Source: Paenibacillus sp. HB172176
GTDB lineage: Bacteria > Bacillota > Bacilli > Paenibacillales > Paenibacillaceae
DNA length: 64,000 nt
Direction of reading: 5' to 3'
Assembly: GCF_011947265.1 (NCBI RefSeq)
Contig: NZ_JAATHD010000001.1
Location: forward strand, 529,737 to 593,736
Shown here: positions 34,711 through 42,173 of the stretch, piece after piece
How positions within the stretch are numbered: the first letter of the stretch is position 1
Layout: the number at the start of each line of letters is the position of its first letter
Notes under the pieces: model-generated
Databases searched by the model: none
The model's input: the letters and a program-made list of their open reading frames with translations, nothing else
What the model was told of the DNA's origin: nothing
Position numbers and translations under genes: made by a program

Positions 34711-37152
34711 CTAGCTATTTTGCGGCTGCAAATTCGAAATGGATTCAAAATTTTTGCGAAGCTCTTTCGTTTCAACGATTTTTTTCCATGGATCGGTTTG
34801 CAGGCTGATTGCCTTCTCGATGCGTTCTTTGAGCACGAGTCGATCCTCTTGCTTCTCCAGCGCCTTCTTCACAAAATCAAGACCGACTCGCTCGATCCAT
34901 TGCGCGGTTCTTTCGTTCCATACCGCATTCTCGCGATAGAGCTGCAGGAAGGCGGAGGACCATTCCATCACTTCTTCCTCCGTCTTGACGACGGTGAGCA
35001 GATCGGTTGCCCGAACCTTCACGCCGCCGTTGCCGGCTACATGAATTTCCCAAGCGCCATCAATGGCGACTACGCCGACATCCTTGATTGTGGCTTCCGC
35101 GCAGTTGCGGGGACAGCCGGATACGGCAAGCTTGACCTTGGCCGGCGTGTTCAGCCTCTCGAACGCCTTCTCCATCTGGATGCCCATAGCCATGGAATCC
35201 TGCGTGCCGAAGCGGCAGAACGTATTGCCAACGCAGGTCTTCACGGTGCGAAGCGTCTTGCCGTACGCATGACCGGAATTCATGCCGAGGTCCTCCCACA
35301 TGCCAGGCAAATCTTCCTTTTTCACCCCAAGCAGATCAAGCCGTTGACCGCCGGTGAATTTTACTAACGGAACCTGGTATTTCTCCGCAACCTCTGCGAT
35401 CTTCTTCAAGTCGGCCGGAGAGGTTACGCCGCCGTATACCCTTGGCACGACGGAATAAGTGCCATCCTTCTGAATGTTGGCGTGATAACGCTCGTTTGTA
35501 ATTCTCGATTCCTTCTCGTCGACATAGTCTTCCGGGAAGAGCATGCCGAGATAATAATTGAGGGAAGGTCTGCATTTCGAGCAGCCTTCGGGGTTGCTCC
35601 ATCCCAGCACGTTCATGACTTCCTTGGTCGTCTTCATGCCGGTGCGCTGAATTTCGGCGACAATTTCATCCCGATCGAGCGTCGTGCATCCGCAGATGCC
35701 TTCCTTCACAGGCTCGCCTGCCTCATCGCCGGCATAGAGGTGAAGCAGTCCCTCAACGAGCGGCTTGCAGCCGCCGCAAGAGCCGGATGCCTTCGTGCAG
35801 GCTTTGATGGAGCTGACGGTATTGCAGCCTTTGTTCTGAATTGCGTCTGCGATTGTTTCCTTCGTTACTCCGTTGCAGCCGCAGATGATTTCATCCATGG
35901 GCAGGGCAGCCAAACGTTCCGCAGGATTCGCCTGAGCGGCGCCTCCGCCCGGAGCGAAGCCAAGCAGGAGCTCCTTCTCGCGGCCCTTGATGGACTCACC
36001 TTTTTTCATCGTGGAGAAGAGCATCGCTCCGTCCGTCGTATCGCCGTACAACACGGCGCCAATCAGCTTGCCGTCTTTCATAATCAATTTTTTATAAGTG
36101 CCTTCCAGTTCGTCCTGGATCTTCAGAGCTTGCGTTCCCGGTTCTTCGATGAATTGGCCAGCCGAGAATACGTCACAGCCTGATACCTTCAATTTAGTAG
36201 AAGTAACAGAGCCGTGATACCCGTCAGTTGCCGATCCTGCCAGATGCTTGGCAAGGACAGCGCCTTGCTCGTAAAGCGGTGCGACCAATCCATAGACGAT
36301 GCCGCGATGCTCGGCGCATTCGCCGACGGCATAGATGTCGGGCACGCTGGTTTCCATGAGGTCATTAATGACGATGCCGCGATTCACTTCAATGCCGGAG
36401 TTCTTCGCCAGCTCGACATTGGGCTTGATGCCGACGGCCATGACGACGAGATCGCCTTGCACGGAAGTGCCGTCCTTGAAGGCAAGGCCCGTAGCGCGTT
36501 GCTTGCCGGTAATGGCGACCGTGGATTTCTCCAGCAAGAAGTTCATGCCTTGCGCCTCCAGCTCCGCTTGCAGCATTTTGGAAGCTGTCTCGTCAAGCTG
36601 TCTCTCCATCAAATAAGGCTGAATATGCACAACGTTAACTTCCATGCCCAGATAGAGAAGTCCGCGGGCCGCTTCCAGACCCAGCAAGCCGCCGCCGATG
36701 ACTACCGCCTTCTTATAGCTCTTCGCGGCATCGACCATCGTCTCGCAATCCTTGATATCGCGGAAGGCGATGACGCCTTCCTTGTCCGCTCCCGGAAGCG
36801 GAAGCATGAACGGATTCGAACCCGTCGCGATAATGAGCGAGTCATAAGCGACTTCAAGGCCGAGATCTGTTTTCACTGTCTTGCTTTGCGAATCAATGTA
36901 CGTCACGGTCTGACCGGTATGAAGCGATATGTTGTTGTCCTTGTACCAGTCCCAGTCGTTCAGCACAATATCCTGCATGTTGGCTCCGCCTGCTAATACG
37001 GATGACAGCATGATTCGGTTGTAGTTGGGATGCGGCTCGGAACCGAAGATCGTAATATCATAAGCTTCCTGATTTAATTTTAACAAATGTTCAATGACTC
37101 TTACCCCGGCCATGCCGTTTCCGATGAGTACCAGTTTTTTTCTGTGTGTCAT
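34711..37152 (-). CDS. nirB: Nitrite reductase [NAD(P)H] large subunit
   Basis: An 813-residue flavo-siroheme enzyme. Order: FAD-binding domain with LVLIGNGMAGVRVIEHLL at 7-24; NAD-binding domain (KKAVVIGGGLLGLEAARGL near 145); BFD-like [2Fe-2S] domains with CGCNGV, SCGGCKPLV and a second CGC / CSKCRPS set; sulfite/nitrite reductase domain with the [4Fe-4S]-siroheme cysteines in TCVGNTFCRFG and SGCPRNCAEA. It reduces nitrite to ammonium with NirD. Start is ATG 37152 after GAGAGGAGAG; the frame is open 25 codons further but lies in the leader. Expression appears to be set by a GlnR/TnrA-type promoter and an ANTAR-type leader. Confidence 0.95.
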   Translation of the reverse strand: MTHRKKLVLIGNGMAGVRVIEHLLKLNQEAYDITIFGSEPHPNYNRIMLSSVLAGGANMQDIVLNDWDWYKDNNISLHTGQTVTYIDSQSKTVKTDLGLEVAYDSLIIATGSNPFMLPLPGADKEGVIAFRDIKDCETMVDAAKSYKKAVVIGGGLLGLEAARGLLYLGMEVNVVHIQPYLMERQLDETASKMLQAELEAQGMNFLLEKSTVAITGKQRATGLAFKDGTSVQGDLVVMAVGIKPNVELAKNSGIEVNRGIVINDLMETSVPDIYAVGECAEHRGIVYGLVAPLYEQGAVLAKHLAGSATDGYHGSVTSTKLKVSGCDVFSAGQFIEEPGTQALKIQDELEGTYKKLIMKDGKLIGAVLYGDTTDGAMLFSTMKKGESIKGREKELLLGFAPGGGAAQANPAERLAALPMDEIICGCNGVTKETIADAIQNKGCNTVSSIKACTKASGSCGGCKPLVEGLLHLYAGDEAGEPVKEGICGCTTLDRDEIVAEIQRTGMKTTKEVMNVLGWSNPEGCSKCRPSLNYYLGMLFPEDYVDEKESRITNERYHANIQKDGTYSVVPRVYGGVTSPADLKKIAEVAEKYQVPLVKFTGGQRLDLLGVKKEDLPGMWEDLGMNSGHAYGKTLRTVKTCVGNTFCRFGTQDSMAMGIQMEKAFERLNTPAKVKLAVSGCPRNCAEATIKDVGVVAIDGAWEIHVAGNGGVKVRATDLLTVVKTEEEVMEWSSAFLQLYRENAVWNERTAQWIERVGLDFVKKALEKQEDRLVLKERIEKAISLQTDPWKKIVETKELRKNFESISNLQPQNS

Positions 37153-37187
37153 GTTATCTCTCCTCTCGCTTGCCTGAAAATATAGAA

Positions 37188-37282
37188 AGGCCTGCCTAGT
37201 AAACATGGGTGCAGTGGAATCTCCCATGAATGCTAAAAGCAGGCCTCTTTGCCGCTTTCATACGAATACGACATTGTACTCG
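37188..37282 (-). promoter_or_regulatory. Candidate ANTAR-type antitermination leader of nirB
   Basis: On the minus-strand RNA: hairpin P1 has seven-base-pair arms at 37276-37282 and 37263-37269 around loop AAUGUC. Hairpin P2 has arms AAGCGGC (37251-37257) and GCC-U-GCUU (37237-37244, one bulged U) around loop AAAGAG. Both loops are six bases with A at 1 and G at 4, the published ANTAR signature. The 3' arm of P2 is also the 5' arm of a terminator-like stem AGGCCUGC (37239-37246)/GCAGGCCU (37188-37195), with an inner CAUGGG/CCCAUG stem, followed by a U-rich tract. P2 and the terminator therefore exclude each other. Confidence 0.8.
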
Positions 37283-37311
37283 CGAAAGAAATATTTGAAT
37301 GTTGTAGAGTT

Positions 37312-37352
37312 AATATACCGCGGATTTAAGTTTTGTGTCAACTTATCTTACA
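37312..37352 (-). promoter_or_regulatory. nirB promoter with overlapping GlnR/TnrA box
   Basis: On the minus strand TTGACA (37336-37341), 18 bases, TATATT (37312-37317); the start would be near 37305, giving a leader of about 150 bases. The 17-base box TGTCAACTTATCTTACA at 37336-37352 matches the TnrA/GlnR consensus TGTNANAWWWTMTNACA at all but one fixed position and covers the -35 box. Nitrogen control is inferred; whether it is activation or repression cannot be told from position alone. Confidence 0.78.
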
Positions 37353-37488
37353 TAAAATCTTTTTATAATTTGGCAGTCGACAGTTTCTTGACGTTTGTGT
37401 TATAAATATTCACAACAAGATGGAGAGGAATTGGAGATGCGAAACTTGATGATTGATGTTAGGAATGCAGGGAGGGGAGTGTTCGTTC

Positions 37489-38103
37489 ATGCGATTCTTG
37501 TTATTGATTGAACGCGGCATCGCCACGAACGAGTCGCAAGGCAGAACGTCGCAAGCTGCCGACAAGACACTGTCGCCAAAGCATGTATTGCAGTCGCATG
37601 GGTATGAAGTGAAGCTGCTGAAGTATAACGATCCTCCGGAGAAGAGCATGGACGGCGTCGACGCCATTGTTATGAACTTGCCGCTGAGCGAGGCGGAGGG
37701 CTGGCGGAAGAAGCTGGTTGGCCACAAGCCCATGCCGCTCTTGTGGTGGTGCAGCGAACGCACCGCAATTGCCTCCAATGCATTTTGCGAGGATGATATA
37801 TGCGTGGACGGCATCCTGACCCGGGACATGAGCAATCAAGCGGTGGAATGGGCGCTTCATATCGGAGCGAAGCAGAGCATGGAGCGCCAGCAATGGCATA
37901 TTGAGAAGAAACAATTGGAATCCCGTCTGGAAGAGCGGAAATGGATTGACATGGCGAAGGGGATTTTGTGCAAAATCAAAAATGTATCGGAAGCGGAAGC
38001 ATATGAAATGCTGAGGAAGCAAGCGATGAATGAACGAAAGCGCATGGTGGATGTAGCAACCTCCATTGTGAAGGTCTATCAGCTGCTTCAAGATCAAAAA
38101 TAG
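37489..38103 (+). CDS. ANTAR-domain antiterminator with degenerate receiver
   Basis: A 204-residue protein. Residues 1-120 follow the response-regulator fold but the phospho-acceptor position reads VMNLPL, with Asn in place of Asp, so phosphorylation is unlikely. A coiled-coil linker (~125-150) leads to the ANTAR domain (~145-200), RNA-binding three-helix bundle with KWIDMAKGILCKIKNVSEAEAYEMLRK split over its conserved alanine/leucine pattern. ATG 37489 follows GGGAGGGGAG; upstream in-frame starts lack a site. It is divergent from nirB, whose leader carries ANTAR-type hairpins, and 14 bases upstream of a TrpD2-like gene. It is likely the nitrite/nitrate-responsive antiterminator. Confidence 0.85.
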   Translation: MRFLLLIERGIATNESQGRTSQAADKTLSPKHVLQSHGYEVKLLKYNDPPEKSMDGVDAIVMNLPLSEAEGWRKKLVGHKPMPLLWWCSERTAIASNAFCEDDICVDGILTRDMSNQAVEWALHIGAKQSMERQQWHIEKKQLESRLEERKWIDMAKGILCKIKNVSEAEAYEMLRKQAMNERKRMVDVATSIVKVYQLLQDQK

Positions 38104-38117
38104 GGGAGGGCGTACAG

Positions 38118-39155
38118 ATGATAACGCAATTACTGAAGGAAGTAGGCCGCGGCAAGCGGGGCGCCCGGGATCTCGAAGGAGAAGAAGCATCCCTGGCAGC
38201 GGATCTTATTGTCAATAGGAAGGCGACGCCGGCGCAGATCGGAGCCTTTCTGATCGCAGAGAGAATCAAGATGGAAAGCGTCGATGAGCTGGAGGCTTTC
38301 GTGCTGGAATGCCGCAGCCAGGCTTATCGGGAGCCTATTCATCAAGGACTGGATTGCGCAGGGCCCTATGACGGACGCAAGAAATCATTCTATGCGACCT
38401 TCCCTACCGCGTTCTTGCTCGTATCGGCAGGGCTGCCGATTACCTTGCATGGAGCGCCGTCCCTGCCGCCCAAGTGGGGCTTGACACTTCATGATTTATT
38501 GAATGAGCTCGATATTAAGGCGGATCGGCTGCCAAGAGAGCAGCTTATTCGGACAGCCCGTGATACTGGCGTGCTCTACGTACCTACGGAGGAGTGGTGT
38601 CCGCCGCTCGGCAAGCTGCGCGGCATCCGGGAAGAGCTCGGCATGCGCACCGTTCTGAACACAGCCGAGAAGCTGATCGACTTCTCCTTGTCCCCTTATC
38701 TCGTGTACGGGGTATACCACAATACCGTGTTCGAGAGAATGTCCAAGCTGATGTCGAATCTGAAATACAAACGGGCATTGATCGTTCAAGGCGCGGAAGG
38801 CTCTGAGGATGCGTTCATCGATCGTCCTACCCGCACCTACCTTGTGGAGAATGGCGAATCCGAGCTGCATGTCTTAAATCCGGACAGCTACGGCGTGCAG
38901 ACCCAGCTGCCCGAAATCGAATGGACAGCCGAGAGGCAAGTGATTGTCGCCGAGGAAGTGCTCAGCGGCGAAGGCCATATGGCCTTCGCCAATCAGGTGA
39001 TGCTTAATGCAGCCGTTCGATTGCGCCTTGCTGACAAGGTTGATTCCATCGAAGAAGGGTTGTATACATGCAAATCCTTGCTCGACAGCGGCAAGCCGCT
39101 GGAGCTCTATCGACGCTGGAGAAACTCGCTTCGCAGCGGCGTGAAGACGGTGTAG
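38118..39155 (+). CDS. TrpD2-like protein (anthranilate phosphoribosyltransferase family)
   Basis: A 345-residue member of the nucleoside phosphorylase/TrpD fold family. The N-terminal helical domain (GEEASLAADLIVNRKATPAQIGAFL) is clear, but the glycine-rich phosphoribosyl pyrophosphate loop of true TrpD (GTGGD) is replaced by GPYDGRKKSF, as in TrpD2/YbiB proteins. Those bind nucleic acids and lack the transferase reaction in E. coli. It follows the ANTAR gene by 14 bases. Placement beside nitrite reductase, not trp genes, argues against tryptophan synthesis. An RNA- or DNA-linked role with the ANTAR protein is only a guess. Confidence 0.78.
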   Translation: MITQLLKEVGRGKRGARDLEGEEASLAADLIVNRKATPAQIGAFLIAERIKMESVDELEAFVLECRSQAYREPIHQGLDCAGPYDGRKKSFYATFPTAFLLVSAGLPITLHGAPSLPPKWGLTLHDLLNELDIKADRLPREQLIRTARDTGVLYVPTEEWCPPLGKLRGIREELGMRTVLNTAEKLIDFSLSPYLVYGVYHNTVFERMSKLMSNLKYKRALIVQGAEGSEDAFIDRPTRTYLVENGESELHVLNPDSYGVQTQLPEIEWTAERQVIVAEEVLSGEGHMAFANQVMLNAAVRLRLADKVDSIEEGLYTCKSLLDSGKPLELYRRWRNSLRSGVKTV

Positions 39156-39321
39156 AGGAGCTTGGCGCGAGGTTCACGGGGCTTGCTGCGAGATTGCTAT
39201 CACTTGGGAAAGCCTATTGAAGGGCGGGATCGTCATTCGTCATTCCAGACCCGGCTTTCATCGAAGTCCCTTGCATACGAATCATCACGACAGCGCAACC
39301 TATGAGCTGGAGGTGTATGGG

Positions 39322-39477
39322 ATGGCAGCGAAGAGCAAGTCGGGCTTGCAGAGCGGAGTCAGCGACAGGCAGGCGATTAAGGGAAGCCAAACGCGCGAGT
39401 TCGATCACGAATTCGCGAATGAACCGTTGACCGAAGCCGAGAAGCTGAACAATAAGAAAACGAAGAAACGTCAATAG
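39322..39477 (+). CDS. sspO: Small acid-soluble spore protein O
   Basis: A 51-residue lysine-rich protein starting at ATG 39322 behind GGAGGTG. The C-terminal half (EFANEPLTEAEKLNNKKTKK) matches the SspO pattern E-F-x-N-E-P-L-T-x-x-x-x-x-N-N-K-K. SspO is made in the forespore under SigG and packed in the spore core as a minor component. The longer open frame from 39217 is upstream noise without a ribosome site. This is the direct evidence that the organism forms spores. Confidence 0.85.
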   Translation: MAAKSKSGLQSGVSDRQAIKGSQTREFDHEFANEPLTEAEKLNNKKTKKRQ

Positions 39478-39489
39478 GCAAATCCTATG

Positions 39490-39521
39490 AGCGCGCGGAT
39501 GAATTTCACCGCGCGCTTTTC
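39490..39521 (+). terminator. Terminator after sspO
   Basis: AGCGCGCGG (39490-39498) and CCGCGCGCT (39509-39517) pair perfectly around ten bases, followed by TTT. Confidence 0.92.
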
Positions 39522-39523
39522 CT

Positions 39524-39560
39524 GCACGCCAGAACTTATAAAGTTTCGGCCAGGGGTCTT
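39524..39560 (+). repeat. Dispersed intergenic element, copy 1
   Basis: CACGCCAGAACTTATAAAG followed by TTTCGG and AGGGG-TCTT. The same order recurs at 55654-55690 (about 80% identity over 35 bases), also just after a terminator. No coding capacity is evident. Confidence 0.6.
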
Positions 39561-39590
39561 CCGCCTGGCACTGATTACGATAACAACACG

Positions 39591-39688
39591 ATCCAAGGCA
39601 GCTATCCACTTGCAGTGTTGGTGACCAGCGTTGCAGCACCATCCCAGGCAGCTATCCACTCAGCAGCGTTGATGACCAGCGTTGCAGC
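39591..39688 (+). repeat. Two tandem ~48-bp intergenic repeats
   Basis: Copies at 39591-39637 and 39641-39688 share AGGCAGCTATCCACT, then GACCAGCGTTGCAGC, with a few substitutions. They lie between sspO and the dapA-like gene. No spacer regularity or cas gene suggests CRISPR. Confidence 0.8.
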
Positions 39689-39692
39689 TTCC

Positions 39693-39722
39693 AAAACAGC
39701 ACGGTACCGCGTATTTGTGCTG
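39693..39722 (-). terminator. Terminator after dapA-like gene
   Basis: On the minus strand CAGCAC and GTGCTG pair, with an inner GGTACC palindrome, and are followed by TTTT. Confidence 0.7.
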
Positions 39723-39775
39723 ATTAACTCTTTGACAAGGAAATAGTTAGTTTTTTTATATGAAAAATTCGTGGT

Positions 39776-40723
39776 TTACATTGCATATAGCGCGGCCTCC
39801 AATTTCTCTCGCAATGCAGCTGAAATCGGGGTCATTGGAAGTCGCAACTGATCGCTGTCAATCAAGCCGTTCTTGGCAAGCAGCCATTTGATCGGCGCGG
39901 GATTAGGCTCTTCGAACAGCAATGCGATGAGTTCCGTAAGCGAGTCAAATGCGGTCCTGGCTTCCACGAATGAGCCTTTCTGAAACGAATTCCACACTTC
40001 TGAGAAAATCTCCGTGTTCACATTGGCCGAGGCCAGAATGCCGCCGCTGGCTCCAAGACACAGCTTCGTATAGAAGAAGGAGTCGTCACCGCAAAGAATC
40101 GGCTTTGATTCATGGCGCGTAAGCTCCGAGATCAACTCGATGCCGCCGCTGCTGTCCTTCAGACCAATCACGCCGTCCAAATCCATGATGCGGCGCATGG
40201 TACCCACGCTCGTGCGAATACCTGTACGCGATGGAATCTCATAAGCGATAACGGGGACGCCGACCGATGAGATTTGCCGGAAATGCTCATAGATCCCTTC
40301 CTGAGACGGTCTGCTGTAATAAGGTACAACAACCAGCGCGGCGTCTGCGCCAAGCTTGCCTGCAAGCTCTGTTCTTCGAATGCTTGAGGCCGTATCGTTC
40401 GTTCCGGTTCCAATGACGATAGGCATTCGTGGAGATTTTGCAGGACTTAAGCTCCTTGTCGTTGCACTTAAGCTCCTTGCCGTCGCACTCAAGTTCCTGG
40501 TCGTAGCAGCCTGTTTCCTCGTCAATTGAAAGAGCGATTCCACCTCCTCCCACGCGACAGTCGGACTTTCGCCGGTTGTTCCATTTACGACAAGCCCCTG
40601 AATATTTTCTTGAAGCAGCTTGCCGATATAGCGCTCATATGAAGTTAAATCCAGCTTTTGATTAGGCAAGAACGGTGTTATGACAGGAATGAACAGACCT
40701 TCTAAAGCGTTGGCGTCAAGCAT
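39776..40723 (-). CDS. Dihydrodipicolinate synthase family protein (DapA-like) with repeat insertion
   Basis: A 315-residue TIM-barrel aldolase. NGTTGESPTVAWEE near 47 and VVPYYSRPSQEGIYEHF near 135 (catalytic tyrosine) and the Schiff-base lysine in VIGLKDSSGG near 180 are all present. Members cleave or form pyruvate-derived keto acids; the true DapA of lysine synthesis is probably elsewhere, as this gene sits alone with a LysR regulator. Residues ~75-98 hold three seven-residue repeats (ATTRNLS, ATARSLS, ATTRSLS) inserted in a loop. ATG 40723 follows TTGGAGGGATC. Confidence 0.85.
   Translation of the reverse strand: MLDANALEGLFIPVITPFLPNQKLDLTSYERYIGKLLQENIQGLVVNGTTGESPTVAWEEVESLFQLTRKQAATTRNLSATARSLSATTRSLSPAKSPRMPIVIGTGTNDTASSIRRTELAGKLGADAALVVVPYYSRPSQEGIYEHFRQISSVGVPVIAYEIPSRTGIRTSVGTMRRIMDLDGVIGLKDSSGGIELISELTRHESKPILCGDDSFFYTKLCLGASGGILASANVNTEIFSEVWNSFQKGSFVEARTAFDSLTELIALLFEEPNPAPIKWLLAKNGLIDSDQLRLPMTPISAALREKLEAALYAM
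40445..40507. repeat. Three in-frame 21-bp tandem repeats inside dapA-like gene
   Basis: Units at 40445-40465, 40466-40486 and 40487-40507 share ACT-AAG-TCCT-GTCG-GC with a few changes. Each encodes one seven-residue repeat, so the reading frame is kept. Confidence 0.9.
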
Positions 40724-40751
40724 ACAGGATCCCTCCAAGTGATTTGTTATC

Positions 40752-40792
40752 GCTAACGTAACATAGAATTAGTCATCGACGTTAGCTATAAT
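40752..40792 (+). promoter_or_regulatory. LysR operator and promoter between dapA-like gene and lysR
   Basis: GCTAACG (40752-40758) and CGTTAGC (40780-40786) form an inverted repeat 21 bases apart. The second arm touches TATAAT (40787-40792), the probable -10 box of lysR. LysR-type proteins bind such sites to control themselves and the divergent gene. Confidence 0.65.
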
Positions 40793-40833
40793 AGTTGATG
40801 AGTCATATCAATAATATTGATGGGGTGACTGCC

Positions 40834-41700
40834 ATGGATCTGACCTACTTTCATACCTTTCGAACGGTTGCCAGACGACAAAGCTTTACCCGGGCAGCCG
40901 AGGAGCTTGGCTATGCGCAATCCAGCGTAACCACGCAAATTCAGAAGCTCGAGAAGAGCTACGGCGTTCAATTATTCGAGCGTCACAGCAAGGGACTCCG
41001 TCTGACAACGGCCGGCGAGGAGCTTCTTCGAATTACGGTTCAAATGCTCGATCTGTATCAGCAATCCAAGGAAAAGCTGACAAAGCAAGGAGGGGGAACA
41101 CTGCATATCGGCACGATCGATTCCCTTGCAGCGTATTATTTGCCGCCGATTATCCAGCAGCTTCGGGAGCGGTATGAAGAGCTGACCATTCAGCTCCTGC
41201 CGGGTATGGAGAATGAAATTGTGAGCAAGGTGAAGGAGGGAGAGCTCGATATCGGCATCATACTTGAGAGAGAGCCTTCGGACCCCGCCCTTCACTGGAC
41301 GGCTATTCGCGAAGAGCGGCTTATTGCAGTCGCGGCGAAGGGGCATCCATTGGCAGGCCTGGAACCTATTATGCTGCGGGATTTGGACGGCATGGAATGG
41401 ATTATGGCAGAGGACACCTGCAACTATCGCATGATGCTGGAGAAGGTGCTGAACAAGAACAACATTGCCTATCAGGTTGGTTTGGAGCTGGGAAATCCGG
41501 AGGCGATCAAACGATATGTGATGTCGGGCACAGGAATTGCGCTGCTGCCGCAAATGGCGGTGGAGGAAGAAATTCGGAGAGGGGATCTGGAGGCGCTGCC
41601 ATTCTCGCATGGGGATATTAGTCTGCAGCTGCAGTGGTTTGTCCATCCGAACAAATGGATTTCCCATGCGTTGCAGGCATTCATCGACTCGCTAAGGTGA
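40834..41700 (+). CDS. LysR-family transcriptional regulator
   Basis: A 288-residue regulator from ATG 40834 behind GGGGTGA. The N-terminal winged helix-turn-helix reads FHTFRTVARRQSFTRAAEEL then YAQSSVTTQIQKLEKSYG (5-45), and residues 90-288 form the type 2 binding-protein-like effector domain. It is divergent from the DapA-like gene and probably regulates it in response to a keto acid or amino acid. Confidence 0.9.
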   Translation: MDLTYFHTFRTVARRQSFTRAAEELGYAQSSVTTQIQKLEKSYGVQLFERHSKGLRLTTAGEELLRITVQMLDLYQQSKEKLTKQGGGTLHIGTIDSLAAYYLPPIIQQLRERYEELTIQLLPGMENEIVSKVKEGELDIGIILEREPSDPALHWTAIREERLIAVAAKGHPLAGLEPIMLRDLDGMEWIMAEDTCNYRMMLEKVLNKNNIAYQVGLELGNPEAIKRYVMSGTGIALLPQMAVEEEIRRGDLEALPFSHGDISLQLQWFVHPNKWISHALQAFIDSLR

Positions 41701-41732
41701 GGTCACAATCGTGAAATCGATTCGCTGTCTTC

Positions 41733-41789
41733 TTGACCTTTAAGGTTTATTACGATAAACTTCTCAGTGAGGTTTATTTAAGTAAACCT
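41733..41789 (+). promoter_or_regulatory. Promoter with two BlaI-type operators
   Basis: TTGACC (41733-41738), 17 bases, TAAACT (41756-41761). GTTTAT/ATAAAC palindrome at 41745-41760 overlaps the -10 box. A second, longer palindrome AGGTTTA/TAAACCT at 41770-41789 lies at the transcription start. The shared GTTTA-TAAAC half-sites mark the operator of the BlaI-like repressor encoded next. Confidence 0.78.
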
Positions 41790-41813
41790 AAACGGGAAGA
41801 GGTGAATTTCTTA

Positions 41814-42173
41814 ATGGAAATGTACAAATTGTATGATGCTGAATATAAATTCGCAAGCTTGATCTGGAGCAACGAACCTATTAATTCGACAGAGCTTGTG
41901 AAGCTCTGCCAAGAGCAGCTTGGCTGGAAAAAATCAACCACTTATACCGTTCTGCGGAAGCTGTGTTCGAGAGGAATTCTGCATAATGAAGCTGCTGTTG
42001 TGACGGCCTTGGTGAAGCGCGAGGAAGTTCAGGAATTTGAAAGCGAAGCGCTTATCGACAAATCATTCGGGGGATCGCTGCCGACCTTTCTCACGGCGTT
42101 CTTAGGGAAGAAGAAGTTGTCCGCCAAAGAAGCTGCTGAACTGAAACGGATTATTGAGGAGGCAGCGGAATGA
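41814..42173 (+). CDS. BlaI/MecI/CopY-family repressor
   Basis: A 119-residue winged-helix repressor. The family motif W-K-K-S-T-T-Y-T-V-L-R-K-L follows LVKLCQEQLG (about 25-50), and the C-terminal dimerisation helices include GSLPTFLTAFLGKKKLSAKEAAEL. These repressors are removed by a partner metallopeptidase. ATG 41814 follows GAAGAGGTGA; the frame is open upstream across the operators and is not used. It overlaps the BlaR1-like gene by four bases. Confidence 0.88.
   Translation: MEMYKLYDAEYKFASLIWSNEPINSTELVKLCQEQLGWKKSTTYTVLRKLCSRGILHNEAAVVTALVKREEVQEFESEALIDKSFGGSLPTFLTAFLGKKKLSAKEAAELKRIIEEAAE

Noticed and set aside
36214..36996. 260-codon plus-strand open frame
   Set aside because: It is a shadow of nirB on the opposite strand, with no ribosome site and no family pattern.
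37395..37415. Fnr/Rex-like palindrome TTGTG-N11-CACAA upstream of the ANTAR gene
   Set aside because: Only five-base arms match and the spacing fits neither Fnr (TGTGA-N6-TCACA) nor Rex; treated as chance.
39591..39688. CRISPR array
   Set aside because: Only two imperfect 48-bp units without regular spacers and no cas genes in the window.
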